Under the pieces are notes generated by a model. That model was not told the DNA's origin, did not search any database, and saw only the letters and a program-made list of their open reading frames with translations. This document shows positions 35,929-44,170 of a stretch of 64,000 nt of DNA, in pieces. Every line of letters begins with the position of its first letter. Position 1 is the stretch's first letter. The stretch comes from Clostridium sp. Marseille-P299 (GTDB taxonomy: Bacteria > Bacillota > Clostridia > Lachnospirales > Lachnospiraceae), in the NCBI RefSeq assembly GCF_900078195.1, contig NZ_FJVE01000006.1, positions 622,501 through 686,500 on the forward strand, in the 5' to 3' direction. The position numbers and the translations under genes are program-made.

Positions 35929-37311
35929 CTATAATACATCAGCGAAATGTTGTTTTAACTTTTTGTATACAGTGCTACCTACAACTAGCATTACGATGGT
36001 GAAACACCAAAAGTATAATGATTGTATTGGCTTATCCCAAAACCATACCTTATTTATTAATGAATCTCTATAACCTTCTGTTATGTAGAAAATAGGATTA
36101 AGTACGGCTAACAATCTCAAATTACCAGTAAGTATGGTATTACTCCATAATATAGGGGTCATCCACATAAGTATCTGTAAAATTATTCCGATTATTTGTG
36201 ATAAGTCTTTAAAAAATGCGTAAATTGAACAAGTTATATAAGATACTCCAATCAATAAAAATATAGTGCAAAAGATATAATAAAATAGCTGCAAAGAATA
36301 AACATTTAGTAGATTCCCTTTTAATATAAACATTATAATCGCAAAACCAATAAACACTAAGTGAACATAAAAAGATGAAATAATCTTAACTATTGGCAAT
36401 ATATCAATATTAAAAACAATCTTTTTAACTAAATAGCTATAATCTACTAAGCTACTTGTTCCACTATTTATTGCTTCCTGGATAAAAAACCAAGGTACTA
36501 ACCCAGCTATAAACCATAGAATATATGGCACACCTTCAATTGGTGATCCGTTTTTCAAACCATATTCAAATACAAACCAATAGACTAATATCGTTACAAT
36601 CGGTTGAATAAATGCCCATATTATTCCCAAATAAGACCCAGCATATTTTGTTTTAAAATCATTTTTTGATAATCTCCACATTAAAGTTTTATCTTTAAAT
36701 AAATTATGAAATAGTTCATATAATGGATAAATGTGTTTTATACAAAGCATTATAATGATATCAATAATACAACATAAAATAATTTGCACAGTTAAATTTA
36801 ATATTCTATATTGATTATAAATACTACTATATATTGTATCACTTAATTTAAATACAATAAATGGGTCACTATTCTCTGCTATTAATTGAAAATTCCCATT
36901 AAAATATTCTAAACTTTTGATATTTTGTTGATTATTCTTATCAATAAATATATTCTTATCTAAAATTGTATTGTATGTTTTATAGCTTAACCTAATATCA
37001 CTAATATTTTTAATACCTTCATTATTACCAAAATCAAATCTAAGATATAATGAATCTAATGGTATTTCTATATTTATATTTTTCAATTTTTCATTATGAT
37101 TGTAGTTAACTTTAATAGAATTTTGTTCTTTCCAGTCTTCTTTATCCTCTTTTTTATTATAAAAGATTTGAACTTCCTCATCTTTATCCGATTGAAAAGC
37201 AAAATCTAAGGAATAAGAACCTTCATTAATATAAAAATAATTTACTATAATAAAATTTGACACTATAATACAAGCTAAAGTTAATATTAGTTTCTTTACG
37301 CTTATTCTCAT
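35929..37311 (-). CDS. wzm: Polysaccharide ABC exporter permease with extra N-terminal domain
   Basis: About 460 residues, against 260-270 for ordinary Wzm/TagG permeases. The C-terminal 250 residues are a normal ABC-2 polysaccharide permease: LMWRLSKNDFKTKYAGSYLG marks the cytoplasmic interface helix, then six membrane helices. Ahead of it lie a membrane helix (about 7-26 of this frame), an extracytoplasmic beta-rich region of about 140 residues and another helix (about 172-191). I start at the ATG at 37311 because GGAG lies just before it; a frame from 37332 has no such site. The ATPase gene follows at once. The permease is firm; the role of the extension is unknown. Confidence 0.88.
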   Translation of the reverse strand: MRISVKKLILTLACIIVSNFIIVNYFYINEGSYSLDFAFQSDKDEEVQIFYNKKEDKEDWKEQNSIKVNYNHNEKLKNINIEIPLDSLYLRFDFGNNEGIKNISDIRLSYKTYNTILDKNIFIDKNNQQNIKSLEYFNGNFQLIAENSDPFIVFKLSDTIYSSIYNQYRILNLTVQIILCCIIDIIIMLCIKHIYPLYELFHNLFKDKTLMWRLSKNDFKTKYAGSYLGIIWAFIQPIVTILVYWFVFEYGLKNGSPIEGVPYILWFIAGLVPWFFIQEAINSGTSSLVDYSYLVKKIVFNIDILPIVKIISSFYVHLVFIGFAIIMFILKGNLLNVYSLQLFYYIFCTIFLLIGVSYITCSIYAFFKDLSQIIGIILQILMWMTPILWSNTILTGNLRLLAVLNPIFYITEGYRDSLINKVWFWDKPIQSLYFWCFTIVMLVVGSTVYKKLKQHFADVL

Positions 37312-37350
37312 GTTTACTCCATTCATTTGCATTTATAATAACATAAATTA

Positions 37351-38196
37351 TTAATACTTAATCTCTTTCATGTATCTTCTCACTGCATCTTTCCATTTAG
37401 GTAATTTTCGGAATCCACTCTCTTCTAGTTTTTCTTTTGAAAGTCTAGAATTTTTAGGTCTCACCGCCTTAGTTGGATATTCTTCCGTCGTAATATGATT
37501 TACTCTTGTTTTATAGCCAGCAACTTTAAAAATCTCTTCCGTAAAATCAGCCCATGAACAAACCCCTTCGTTAGTTGCATGATACGTTCCATATTTTTCA
37601 GTCATTATCATATCACATAAAAGTGGTGCCAAATCTGCTGTATAAGTAGGAGATCCGAATTGGTCTGCTACTACATTGATTTCATCTCTTTCTTTTCCTA
37701 AACGTAACATTGTTTTCACAAAATTATTACCATTAACGCCAAACACCCATGAGATACGTACAATAAAATATTTATCTAATAGAGATCTTACCACTTCTTC
37801 TCCTTGAAGCTTTGTTTTTCCATACTGGCTTAATGGAGCAGTTTGGTCATCAACTTCATAAAAGTCTTCACCTACCCCCGGAAAAACGTAATCTGTACTG
37901 ATATATACCATCTTTGCGTTAATTTCTTTACAGACATCTGATATATTTTTAACCCCATCTACATTTACTTTTTTACATATTTCTTTCTCATCTTCTGCAC
38001 GATCAACTGCCGTATAAGCTGAACAATGTATTATAACATCCGCTTTACTTTTTATGATAAATTCTCTAGTGGCTTCTTTATCTGTTATATCAAATTCTTC
38101 AATATCAGCACCAATATTATCTATATTTCTATCATTTAAACATTTGATTACATCGAATCCTAACTGACCTTTGACTCCAGTCACTAAAACTTTCAT
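37351..38196 (-). CDS. rfbD: dTDP-4-dehydrorhamnose reductase
   Basis: The 281-residue SDR has the NADPH motif TGVKGQLGFDV at residues 6-16, STDYVFPG near 128, and the catalytic YGKTKLQGE near 152. GVCSWADFTEEIF and VRPKNSRLSKEKLEE near the end are typical of RmlD. It performs the last step to dTDP-L-rhamnose. It lies 120 bp downstream of rfbB, with a hairpin between them. Confidence 0.95.
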   Translation of the reverse strand: MKVLVTGVKGQLGFDVIKCLNDRNIDNIGADIEEFDITDKEATREFIIKSKADVIIHCSAYTAVDRAEDEKEICKKVNVDGVKNISDVCKEINAKMVYISTDYVFPGVGEDFYEVDDQTAPLSQYGKTKLQGEEVVRSLLDKYFIVRISWVFGVNGNNFVKTMLRLGKERDEINVVADQFGSPTYTADLAPLLCDMIMTEKYGTYHATNEGVCSWADFTEEIFKVAGYKTRVNHITTEEYPTKAVRPKNSRLSKEKLEESGFRKLPKWKDAVRRYMKEIKY

Positions 38197-38281
38197 ATTA
38201 AGACCTTACCTTTCATTCTTACATTTAGCATACCAAAACTAAATTAACACACATCAAGAATTTACTTTTTTACATCACAAA

Positions 38282-38310
38282 TCGCAGAATGTGTTTTTTG
38301 CATTCTGCGA
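38282..38310 (-). terminator. Hairpin between rfbB and rfbD (weak terminator or processing site)
   Basis: TCGCAGAATG (38282-38291) pairs perfectly with CATTCTGCGA (38301-38310) across nine bases, starting eight bases past the rfbB stop. On the minus strand only TTTGTGATG follows, a poor T-tract, so partial termination or mRNA end protection seems likelier than a full stop. Confidence 0.5.
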
Positions 38311-38317
38311 TATAATT

Positions 38318-39337
38318 CTATCTATCTGCATACATCTTTTCATAATAATTCTGATATTCTCCAGAGATAATATTCTCCCACCAAGGTTTATTATCTAGAT
38401 ACCACTGAATTGTCTTTTTTATACCTTCATCAAATGTTGTTGTAGGCTCCCATCCTAATTCATTTTTAATTTTTGTAGGATCAATTGCATAACGTCTGTC
38501 ATGTCCTGCTCTATCTGTCACAAAGCGTATTAATTCTTCCCCTTTTCCTAATTCTTTTAGAACAGTTTTAACTACTTCAAGATTTGTTCTTTCATTATGG
38601 CCACCTATATTATATACTTCACCAACGGTTCCTTTACGAATGATTAGATCAATAGCGATACAATGATCTTCTACATAGAGCCAATCTCTAACATTATCAC
38701 CTTTCCCGTAAACTGGTAATTCCTTATCATTTAGCGCATTCGCAATCATTAACGGAATTAATTTTTCTGGGAAATGATATGGTCCATAATTGTTTGAACA
38801 TCTTGATATTGTTGTTGGAATTTTAAAAGTTCTATTATAGGCTTGAACTAGCAAATCTGCAGAAGCCTTTGATGCTGAGTACGGACTTGATGTATGTAAA
38901 GGTGTTGTTTCAGTGAAGAAAAGATCTGGACGGTCAAGAGGAAGATCACCATAAACTTCATCTGTTGATACTTGATGATATCTCTTTATTCCATATTCTT
39001 TACACGCATCTAAAAGTACACCTGTACCAATAATATTTGTTTGTAAGAAGATACTAGGATCACTTATCGAACGATCCACATGGCTTTCTGCTGCAAAATT
39101 CACTATAATATCAGGATTCTCATCCTCAAATAGCTGATAGATGAATTCACGATCTACAATATTGCCTTTTGCAAATTTAAAATTCGGCTTGTCCATTACA
39201 GAAGCAAGAGTTTCCATATTACCAGCATAAGTCAAAGCATCTAAACAAATAATCATATCGCTTGGATATTTGTTAACCATATAATGAATAAAGTTTCCAC
39301 CTATAAAACCTGCTCCACCTGTTACAATAATCTTCAT
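38318..39337 (-). CDS. rfbB: dTDP-glucose 4,6-dehydratase
   Basis: The 339-residue extended SDR has GGAGFIGGNFI at residues 7-17, AAESHVDRSI near 82, the STDEVYG triad serine/threonine near 124 and YSASKA near 154. These are all hallmarks of RmlB. It converts dTDP-glucose to the 4-keto-6-deoxy sugar. TAAGGAG lies before the ATG, whose position practically touches the rfbC stop. Confidence 0.96.
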   Translation of the reverse strand: MKIIVTGGAGFIGGNFIHYMVNKYPSDMIICLDALTYAGNMETLASVMDKPNFKFAKGNIVDREFIYQLFEDENPDIIVNFAAESHVDRSISDPSIFLQTNIIGTGVLLDACKEYGIKRYHQVSTDEVYGDLPLDRPDLFFTETTPLHTSSPYSASKASADLLVQAYNRTFKIPTTISRCSNNYGPYHFPEKLIPLMIANALNDKELPVYGKGDNVRDWLYVEDHCIAIDLIIRKGTVGEVYNIGGHNERTNLEVVKTVLKELGKGEELIRFVTDRAGHDRRYAIDPTKIKNELGWEPTTTFDEGIKKTIQWYLDNKPWWENIISGEYQNYYEKMYADR

Positions 39338-39338
39338 A

Positions 39339-39899
39339 CTAATTCTCCTTATATTTAAAGTCTACATCACTATCTTTCAACTCAGGTGCTTTTGAATCTT
39401 TATCAGAAATAATCGGGTTTTCAATCCCCCATTCTACGTTTATCTCTGGGTCATTCCATTTGATATTACGATCTGAATTAGGAGCATAATAATTATCTGC
39501 TTTGTAAAGGAATTCAACGTCATCTGTAAGGGTTAAAAAGCCGTGAGCAAATCCTCTAGGTATTAGCAATTGTCTTTTATTTTCACCAGACAATTCTACT
39601 GCAACCCATTTTTTATATGTTGGCGAACCTTCTCTTAAATCTACAGCGACATCAAGAACTGCTCCTTTTGTACAACGGACTAATTTTGCCTGTGAATCTT
39701 CCCCTTTTTGAAAATGTAATCCTCTAAGTGTTCCTTTATGTGCAGAGTAAGACTGATTGTCTTGAACAAAATTATAGAAAAGGCCTTCTTTTTCCATCTT
39801 CTCTTGAGACCAACTTTCCATAAACCAACCTCTGTGATCACCAAATACTTGTGGCTCTATTATGTAAACATCGAGTACTTCTGTCTTAATAACTTTCAT
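39339..39899 (-). CDS. rfbC: dTDP-4-dehydrorhamnose 3,5-epimerase
   Basis: About 186 residues with the cupin fold of RmlC: QVFGDHRGWFMES, QDNQSYSAHKGTLRGLHFQ (with the catalytic histidine in LRGLHFQ) and IPRGFAHGFLTL. I start at ATG 39899, eight codons inside the longest frame, because MKVIKTEVLDVYII is the usual RmlC beginning. It epimerises the 4-keto sugar at C3 and C5. Confidence 0.94.
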   Translation of the reverse strand: MKVIKTEVLDVYIIEPQVFGDHRGWFMESWSQEKMEKEGLFYNFVQDNQSYSAHKGTLRGLHFQKGEDSQAKLVRCTKGAVLDVAVDLREGSPTYKKWVAVELSGENKRQLLIPRGFAHGFLTLTDDVEFLYKADNYYAPNSDRNIKWNDPEINVEWGIENPIISDKDSKAPELKDSDVDFKYKEN

Positions 39900-39938
39900 T
39901 AGAATACCTTTGCCTTTCAAAAAACTTATTTAAAAAAT

Positions 39939-40817
39939 CTAGTATATAATCTTGCCTTCAGCTACTTGTTTTAGATGCTCACCATATGCTGATTTTCCAT
40001 ACAAGTTTGCAGATTCCATCAATTTCTCTTTTGTTATCCAACCATTTTTATATGCTATTTCTTCTACTGCAGCTATCTTAACACCTTGTCGATTTTCTAG
40101 CACTTTAACAAATTCAGTTGAATCTGCTAATGCATCAATAGTTCCCGTATCTAACCACGCATATCCTCTTCCCAATGTTATAACATCAAGTGTTCCGTCT
40201 TCTAAATATAATTTGTTTAAATCCGTAATCTCCAATTCTCCTCTATGTGAAGGTTTTACTCTCTTAGCCAATTCACAAACTCTATTATCATAAAAATACA
40301 AACCCGTTACACAATAGTTTGATTTTGGATTTTTAGGTTTCTCTTCTAATGAAATTGCTTTTCCATTCTCATCAAATTCTACAATTCCAAATCGTTCAGG
40401 ATCATCGACATAATAACCAAACACAGTAGCTCCACAATCTTTGGATGCTGCAGCTTTTAAATGCTTAGTAAGCCCATTTCCATAAAATATATTATCCCCA
40501 AGTATCATTGCACAAGAATCACCTGCTATAAATTCTTCACCGATAATAAAAGCCTGTGCAAGTCCATCTGGTGATGGTTGCTCCGCGTAACTTAGTTTAA
40601 TTCCAAAACTAGAACCATCACCTAATAATTTTTTAAAATTTGGTAAATCATGTGGTGTTGAGATTATTAATATATCTTGAATTCCTGCAAGCATCAATGT
40701 TGATAGAGGATAGTATATCATTGGTTTGTCATAAACCGGTAGTAATTGTTTTGATGTAACCATTGTCAATGGATAAAGTCTTGTTCCTGATCCGCCTGCT
40801 AAAATTATTCCCTTCAT
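39939..40817 (-). CDS. rfbA: Glucose-1-phosphate thymidylyltransferase
   Basis: The 292-residue protein begins [18 protein letters not shown], the nucleotide-binding signature of Rml[27 protein letters not shown] and [20 protein letters not shown] follow. It makes dTDP-glucose, the first step to dTDP-rhamnose. It opens the rml block (order A, C, B, D) and is preceded by its own strong promoter. Confidence 0.96.
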   Translation of the reverse strand: MKGIILAGGSGTRLYPLTMVTSKQLLPVYDKPMIYYPLSTLMLAGIQDILIISTPHDLPNFKKLLGDGSSFGIKLSYAEQPSPDGLAQAFIIGEEFIAGDSCAMILGDNIFYGNGLTKHLKAAASKDCGATVFGYYVDDPERFGIVEFDENGKAISLEEKPKNPKSNYCVTGLYFYDNRVCELAKRVKPSHRGELEITDLNKLYLEDGTLDVITLGRGYAWLDTGTIDALADSTEFVKVLENRQGVKIAAVEEIAYKNGWITKEKLMESANLYGKSAYGEHLKQVAEGKIIY

Positions 40818-40852
40818 TTATCTACCTGTACCTTTCATATTTCTCAGTATTG

Positions 40853-40897
40853 CGCTCCGTAGAGCAAAATTATATCATATTTTTTCCATATACTCAA
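40853..40897 (-). promoter_or_regulatory. Strong internal promoter before rfbA with a 5-prime hairpin
   Basis: On the minus strand TTGAGT (40897-40892), 17 bases, then TATAAT (40874-40869), with an extended-10 TG one base ahead. The predicted transcript starts near 40862 and opens with GCTC-UACG-GAGC (40864-40853), a short stem with a stable UACG tetraloop. This separates rml and the export genes from the upstream glycosyltransferases. Confidence 0.8.
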
Positions 40898-40920
40898 TAT
40901 TTTCGACTTTTATTGCTATT

Positions 40921-42057
40921 TTAATTATTGGTAATCTTCTGAAATAGTCTTACTGGTGTTTTTAATTTATTTCTACATATAAAATTGATTATTCTTATTA
41001 TATCGTAACGTAATTTAATTACATTCAATGGCAGTCTTTTTCTATTATGGCTAGTATATGTTAGTAATTCAGGAACAGCATCCATATATTGCTTAGATAC
41101 TATCTCTAATGAAAATTTTTCTTTTTTAATATTTTCTATATTATCTAATAGTTCATTTCGAACAATTTCATTATCAATTAAATAACTAATTGCTTTTGTC
41201 CATTCCTGAGTCACATTATTACATAGAATACCATTAACACCGTTCTTAATAATCTTAGTATAGGGCATTATATTAGAATAAATGCCTATAATACCATGTG
41301 CACTATATTCAATATATTTATTATAATGTTTACACTGATGGAAATTAGTATTAGGCATAGGGGCAAGTCCTATATCCCAATTCAACTCCCCTAACTTTTT
41401 CTGATAAAGTTCATAATTCTCAGTATATGGATAATACTTCAGATTTAATTCATCTACGATATCTGGCTTAGCTCCAAAGAATTCAAACTCTACTTTGTCT
41501 TTATACTTATTTACTATTTCATGTATTGTATTAGTTAGAATTGACTCTACATCAGCTTTTCTATCTATAGAACCAGCGAATCCTATTTTAATTAGATTCT
41601 TTGAATGCGTTGATTTCCGCTTTTCACCCAACGCTGGTTCTTCAATAATAGCAGAGGTATGAAAATACCCTTTATATTTTTGTAGTAATAATTCAGATGG
41701 AGATAATAACATATCACAATAAGTCATAATTTTTTTGATACGCTTTTGAACAGAGACACTTTTATAATATTTTGATGACACTAATCCATCAGCAATGTCT
41801 AATATGTCATCATCCAATACATATACAATGTATTTATCTCTTTTCTTTAATGTTTTTACCAACTGTAATGCCATATCACTGTCACTACGCACAAGTATTA
41901 CTACATCGCTTTCAACACATTCTTCTTGTGTAACATTTCGAAAACTTGAATGTTTAAACTCTATTTTCCCTAATTTATATAAAAAGTTAAGTTGTTCATA
42001 AGCACACAAACGAACTGATGGATTTAATATCTCATATAGTAATAATACATTAGTCAT
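40921..42057 (-). CDS. Glycosyltransferase, GT4-like, related to the end of the giant protein
   Basis: About 378 residues. The protein shows YIVYVLDDDILDIADG near 85, KIGFAGSIDRKADVES near 165 and LAPMPNTNFHQCKHYNKYIE near 260. The latter two lines up with GYFSGSNTHNADFE and NLMPLENTFFHACKSENKW in the last domain of the 1669-residue protein, so the two share a fold and probably a common origin. I start at ATG 42057, which has AGGAG six bases upstream, rather than at 42072. Donor and acceptor are unknown; rhamnose or galactose is plausible from context. Confidence 0.78.
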   Translation of the reverse strand: MTNVLLLYEILNPSVRLCAYEQLNFLYKLGKIEFKHSSFRNVTQEECVESDVVILVRSDSDMALQLVKTLKKRDKYIVYVLDDDILDIADGLVSSKYYKSVSVQKRIKKIMTYCDMLLSPSELLLQKYKGYFHTSAIIEEPALGEKRKSTHSKNLIKIGFAGSIDRKADVESILTNTIHEIVNKYKDKVEFEFFGAKPDIVDELNLKYYPYTENYELYQKKLGELNWDIGLAPMPNTNFHQCKHYNKYIEYSAHGIIGIYSNIMPYTKIIKNGVNGILCNNVTQEWTKAISYLIDNEIVRNELLDNIENIKKEKFSLEIVSKQYMDAVPELLTYTSHNRKRLPLNVIKLRYDIIRIINFICRNKLKTPVRLFQKITNN

Positions 42058-42084
42058 AATTTCTCCTAGCACTGATTATTTAGC

Positions 42085-43092
42085 TTATGCTTTGTAAAGA
42101 CTCTTAAGATTCTTTTTTATCTTTAATATAAAATAAACAATTTTTCGGATAATTAAAATAAATCTAAATGGTAATCTCTTTAAACAAAATTTTGTTATCT
42201 TAGTTTTAAACGAAATATCATAATTATATAGGTCATCGCTTCTCCAAGGTGACATCATATAGTATTCAAGAAATTTATTTTTATATGGGTGATCGGACTT
42301 TTTATTCCAAGGCCGATTATAGAATTCATTAAGATAATGTATAAATACGGGCGAATTTCTAGCTTCATCAATTTCTGAAGTTGTATAATAATTACTCAGT
42401 GAAAATAATTGTTTTATTTTGGGGCTATTCAGTAAAATCATAAAAGGCATTAGATTATACCTAGGATGTAAAATCTTAATTTTCCCACGACATACAAAAT
42501 TAATTGTACCTTCACTTAGCATTGGAGGATTATATTTATTATTTTTTATAAACTCAATACAACTCTCCTCGATATTATATTTCCGCCAGTTATCTAGATT
42601 AATCAAAACAATACCATCACAAATATAAAGATCATTTTGTCCCATTTTAACTTTATTCTTGATATCTTCCGAATATGGCATTGCAACTCCCGCTATTAAA
42701 TCTTTACTAAAATCTGAACTCCATAATTCATTTAGTGATGAATTTATGATAATGTCGCAATCTAAATATAAAATCTTATCAATTTCTGTTAAAAAACTTA
42801 AGAATAATTTAGCATAGATTGTATACGGATGTCTACTAATTCTATCATTAGGAAAATCAATTTTACAAACCTCATTAAATTTATAAAAGTAAATATTCCT
42901 ATTATAGTTATCAACAATATTTTTCAATATCTTTATAGTTTCGGCATTTAAATTGTCTTCAATAAAGAAAATATTAATTTGCTGAAAATCTTTATTATTT
43001 TCTAGTAAAGATATAATAGAAACTCCAGCTTGCATAGCATAATTTTCATTACATGAATACATTATATTCAATAAGTTTGCTTCTTTTATCAT
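42085..43092 (-). CDS. Family 8 glycosyltransferase
   Basis: The 335-residue protein has the GT8 pattern: IMYSCNENYAMQAGVSIISLLENN at the start, ILYLDCDIIINSSLNELW near 105 with the metal-binding DCD, and a FIHYLNEFYNRPW histidine block near 262. GT8 enzymes are retaining transferases using UDP-glucose or UDP-galactose. The last 40 residues are basic and hydrophobic, suggesting membrane association. The ATG overlaps the stop of the upstream GT4 gene by 4 bp. Confidence 0.9.
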   Translation of the reverse strand: MIKEANLLNIMYSCNENYAMQAGVSIISLLENNKDFQQINIFFIEDNLNAETIKILKNIVDNYNRNIYFYKFNEVCKIDFPNDRISRHPYTIYAKLFLSFLTEIDKILYLDCDIIINSSLNELWSSDFSKDLIAGVAMPYSEDIKNKVKMGQNDLYICDGIVLINLDNWRKYNIEESCIEFIKNNKYNPPMLSEGTINFVCRGKIKILHPRYNLMPFMILLNSPKIKQLFSLSNYYTTSEIDEARNSPVFIHYLNEFYNRPWNKKSDHPYKNKFLEYYMMSPWRSDDLYNYDISFKTKITKFCLKRLPFRFILIIRKIVYFILKIKKNLKSLYKA

Positions 43093-44156
43093 CTTCCTTT
43101 TCCTCGATACAATTCATCTAAATATTCAATGTAATGTTCAATATTATGCAATTCTTCTGCTCTTCTTAGTGCCAACTTAGATTTTTTAAGATAATATAAA
43201 TTGTCTTTTAAAAGCTTATCTATTTCTGATACAAAATCATTATCGCTTTCACAAAGCTTTCCACTCATATCATCGATTATTTCCCTTAATCCCCCTACAT
43301 TTGATGCAACAACAGGTAATCCAAGTGCTAATGCTTCTACCGCTACAAGCCCATACCCTTCAGTTTTTGATGTTATGCAAAGAATTTTTGATTTTTTTAA
43401 TATAGGATAAGGATTCTTAATAAATCCAAGTAATTCGATATTACTACTCAAATTTAGTTTTTGTATTAAATTTAAGCATTCATAGTATAGATATCCTTCT
43501 CCTATTAATGCAATGTGTATATCAGGATAAATCTGAACTACTCTTTCCATTAAACTAATAAATCGAGTAGGATCTTTTTCATTAGCTAATCTACCTAAAT
43601 AAATAATATCATATTTTTTTTCTGGATCATATTCAATTGATTTTTCACGTATTTCACTTATATTAATTGGGTTTGATATAACTTTCATTTTCTCTGTTAA
43701 CAACCTTTGATAAATATACTTATCTTTTATGGTTTTTGAAACAGCAATAATTTTGCAATAACGTGCACTTGAAATTAGATAAGCTAATGAGTAAAATCCA
43801 TGTTTACTCATCCAATTCCCATAGTGATGTATGTGAGAAATAATAGGAATTTTATTTCCAAAAATAGAGCATATGATACTAGCTCTAAAATCATGAGCGT
43901 GAATCAGGTCTGGATTATATTTTTTAACTACACGTTTAATTTCACTGATTGACATCTTACTTACAGGTAGATAGTATATCCCTTGATTGCTTAGTACTTC
44001 TCTAATCTTTCCTTCACTAGAAGTATAACAAAAATTATATTTATCCTTCATCTCTTTAATAATTGTGATAGCGACATTTTCTGCTCCAGAATAAGATGAA
44101 GAACTAAGTACATGTAAAATTCTTTTTTTTCTATTTTCTTTCTCCATGCCCTTCAT
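43089..44156 (-). CDS. Family 4 glycosyltransferase
   Basis: The 355-residue protein has the two Rossmann domains of GT-B enzymes. It opens ILHVLSSSSYSGAENVAI, shows HAHDFRASI and SHIHHYGNW in the acceptor domain, IIYLGRLANEKDPTRFI near 190, and the donor-binding EGYGLVAVEALALGLPVVAS with the E-x7-E motif near 270. These enzymes use nucleotide-activated sugars with retention. The substrate is not readable. AAAGGA precedes the ATG. Confidence 0.9.
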   Translation of the reverse strand: MKGMEKENRKKRILHVLSSSSYSGAENVAITIIKEMKDKYNFCYTSSEGKIREVLSNQGIYYLPVSKMSISEIKRVVKKYNPDLIHAHDFRASIICSIFGNKIPIISHIHHYGNWMSKHGFYSLAYLISSARYCKIIAVSKTIKDKYIYQRLLTEKMKVISNPINISEIREKSIEYDPEKKYDIIYLGRLANEKDPTRFISLMERVVQIYPDIHIALIGEGYLYYECLNLIQKLNLSSNIELLGFIKNPYPILKKSKILCITSKTEGYGLVAVEALALGLPVVASNVGGLREIIDDMSGKLCESDNDFVSEIDKLLKDNLYYLKKSKLALRRAEELHNIEHYIEYLDELYRGKGR

Positions 44157-44170
44157 CTAATCCTTTCGTT

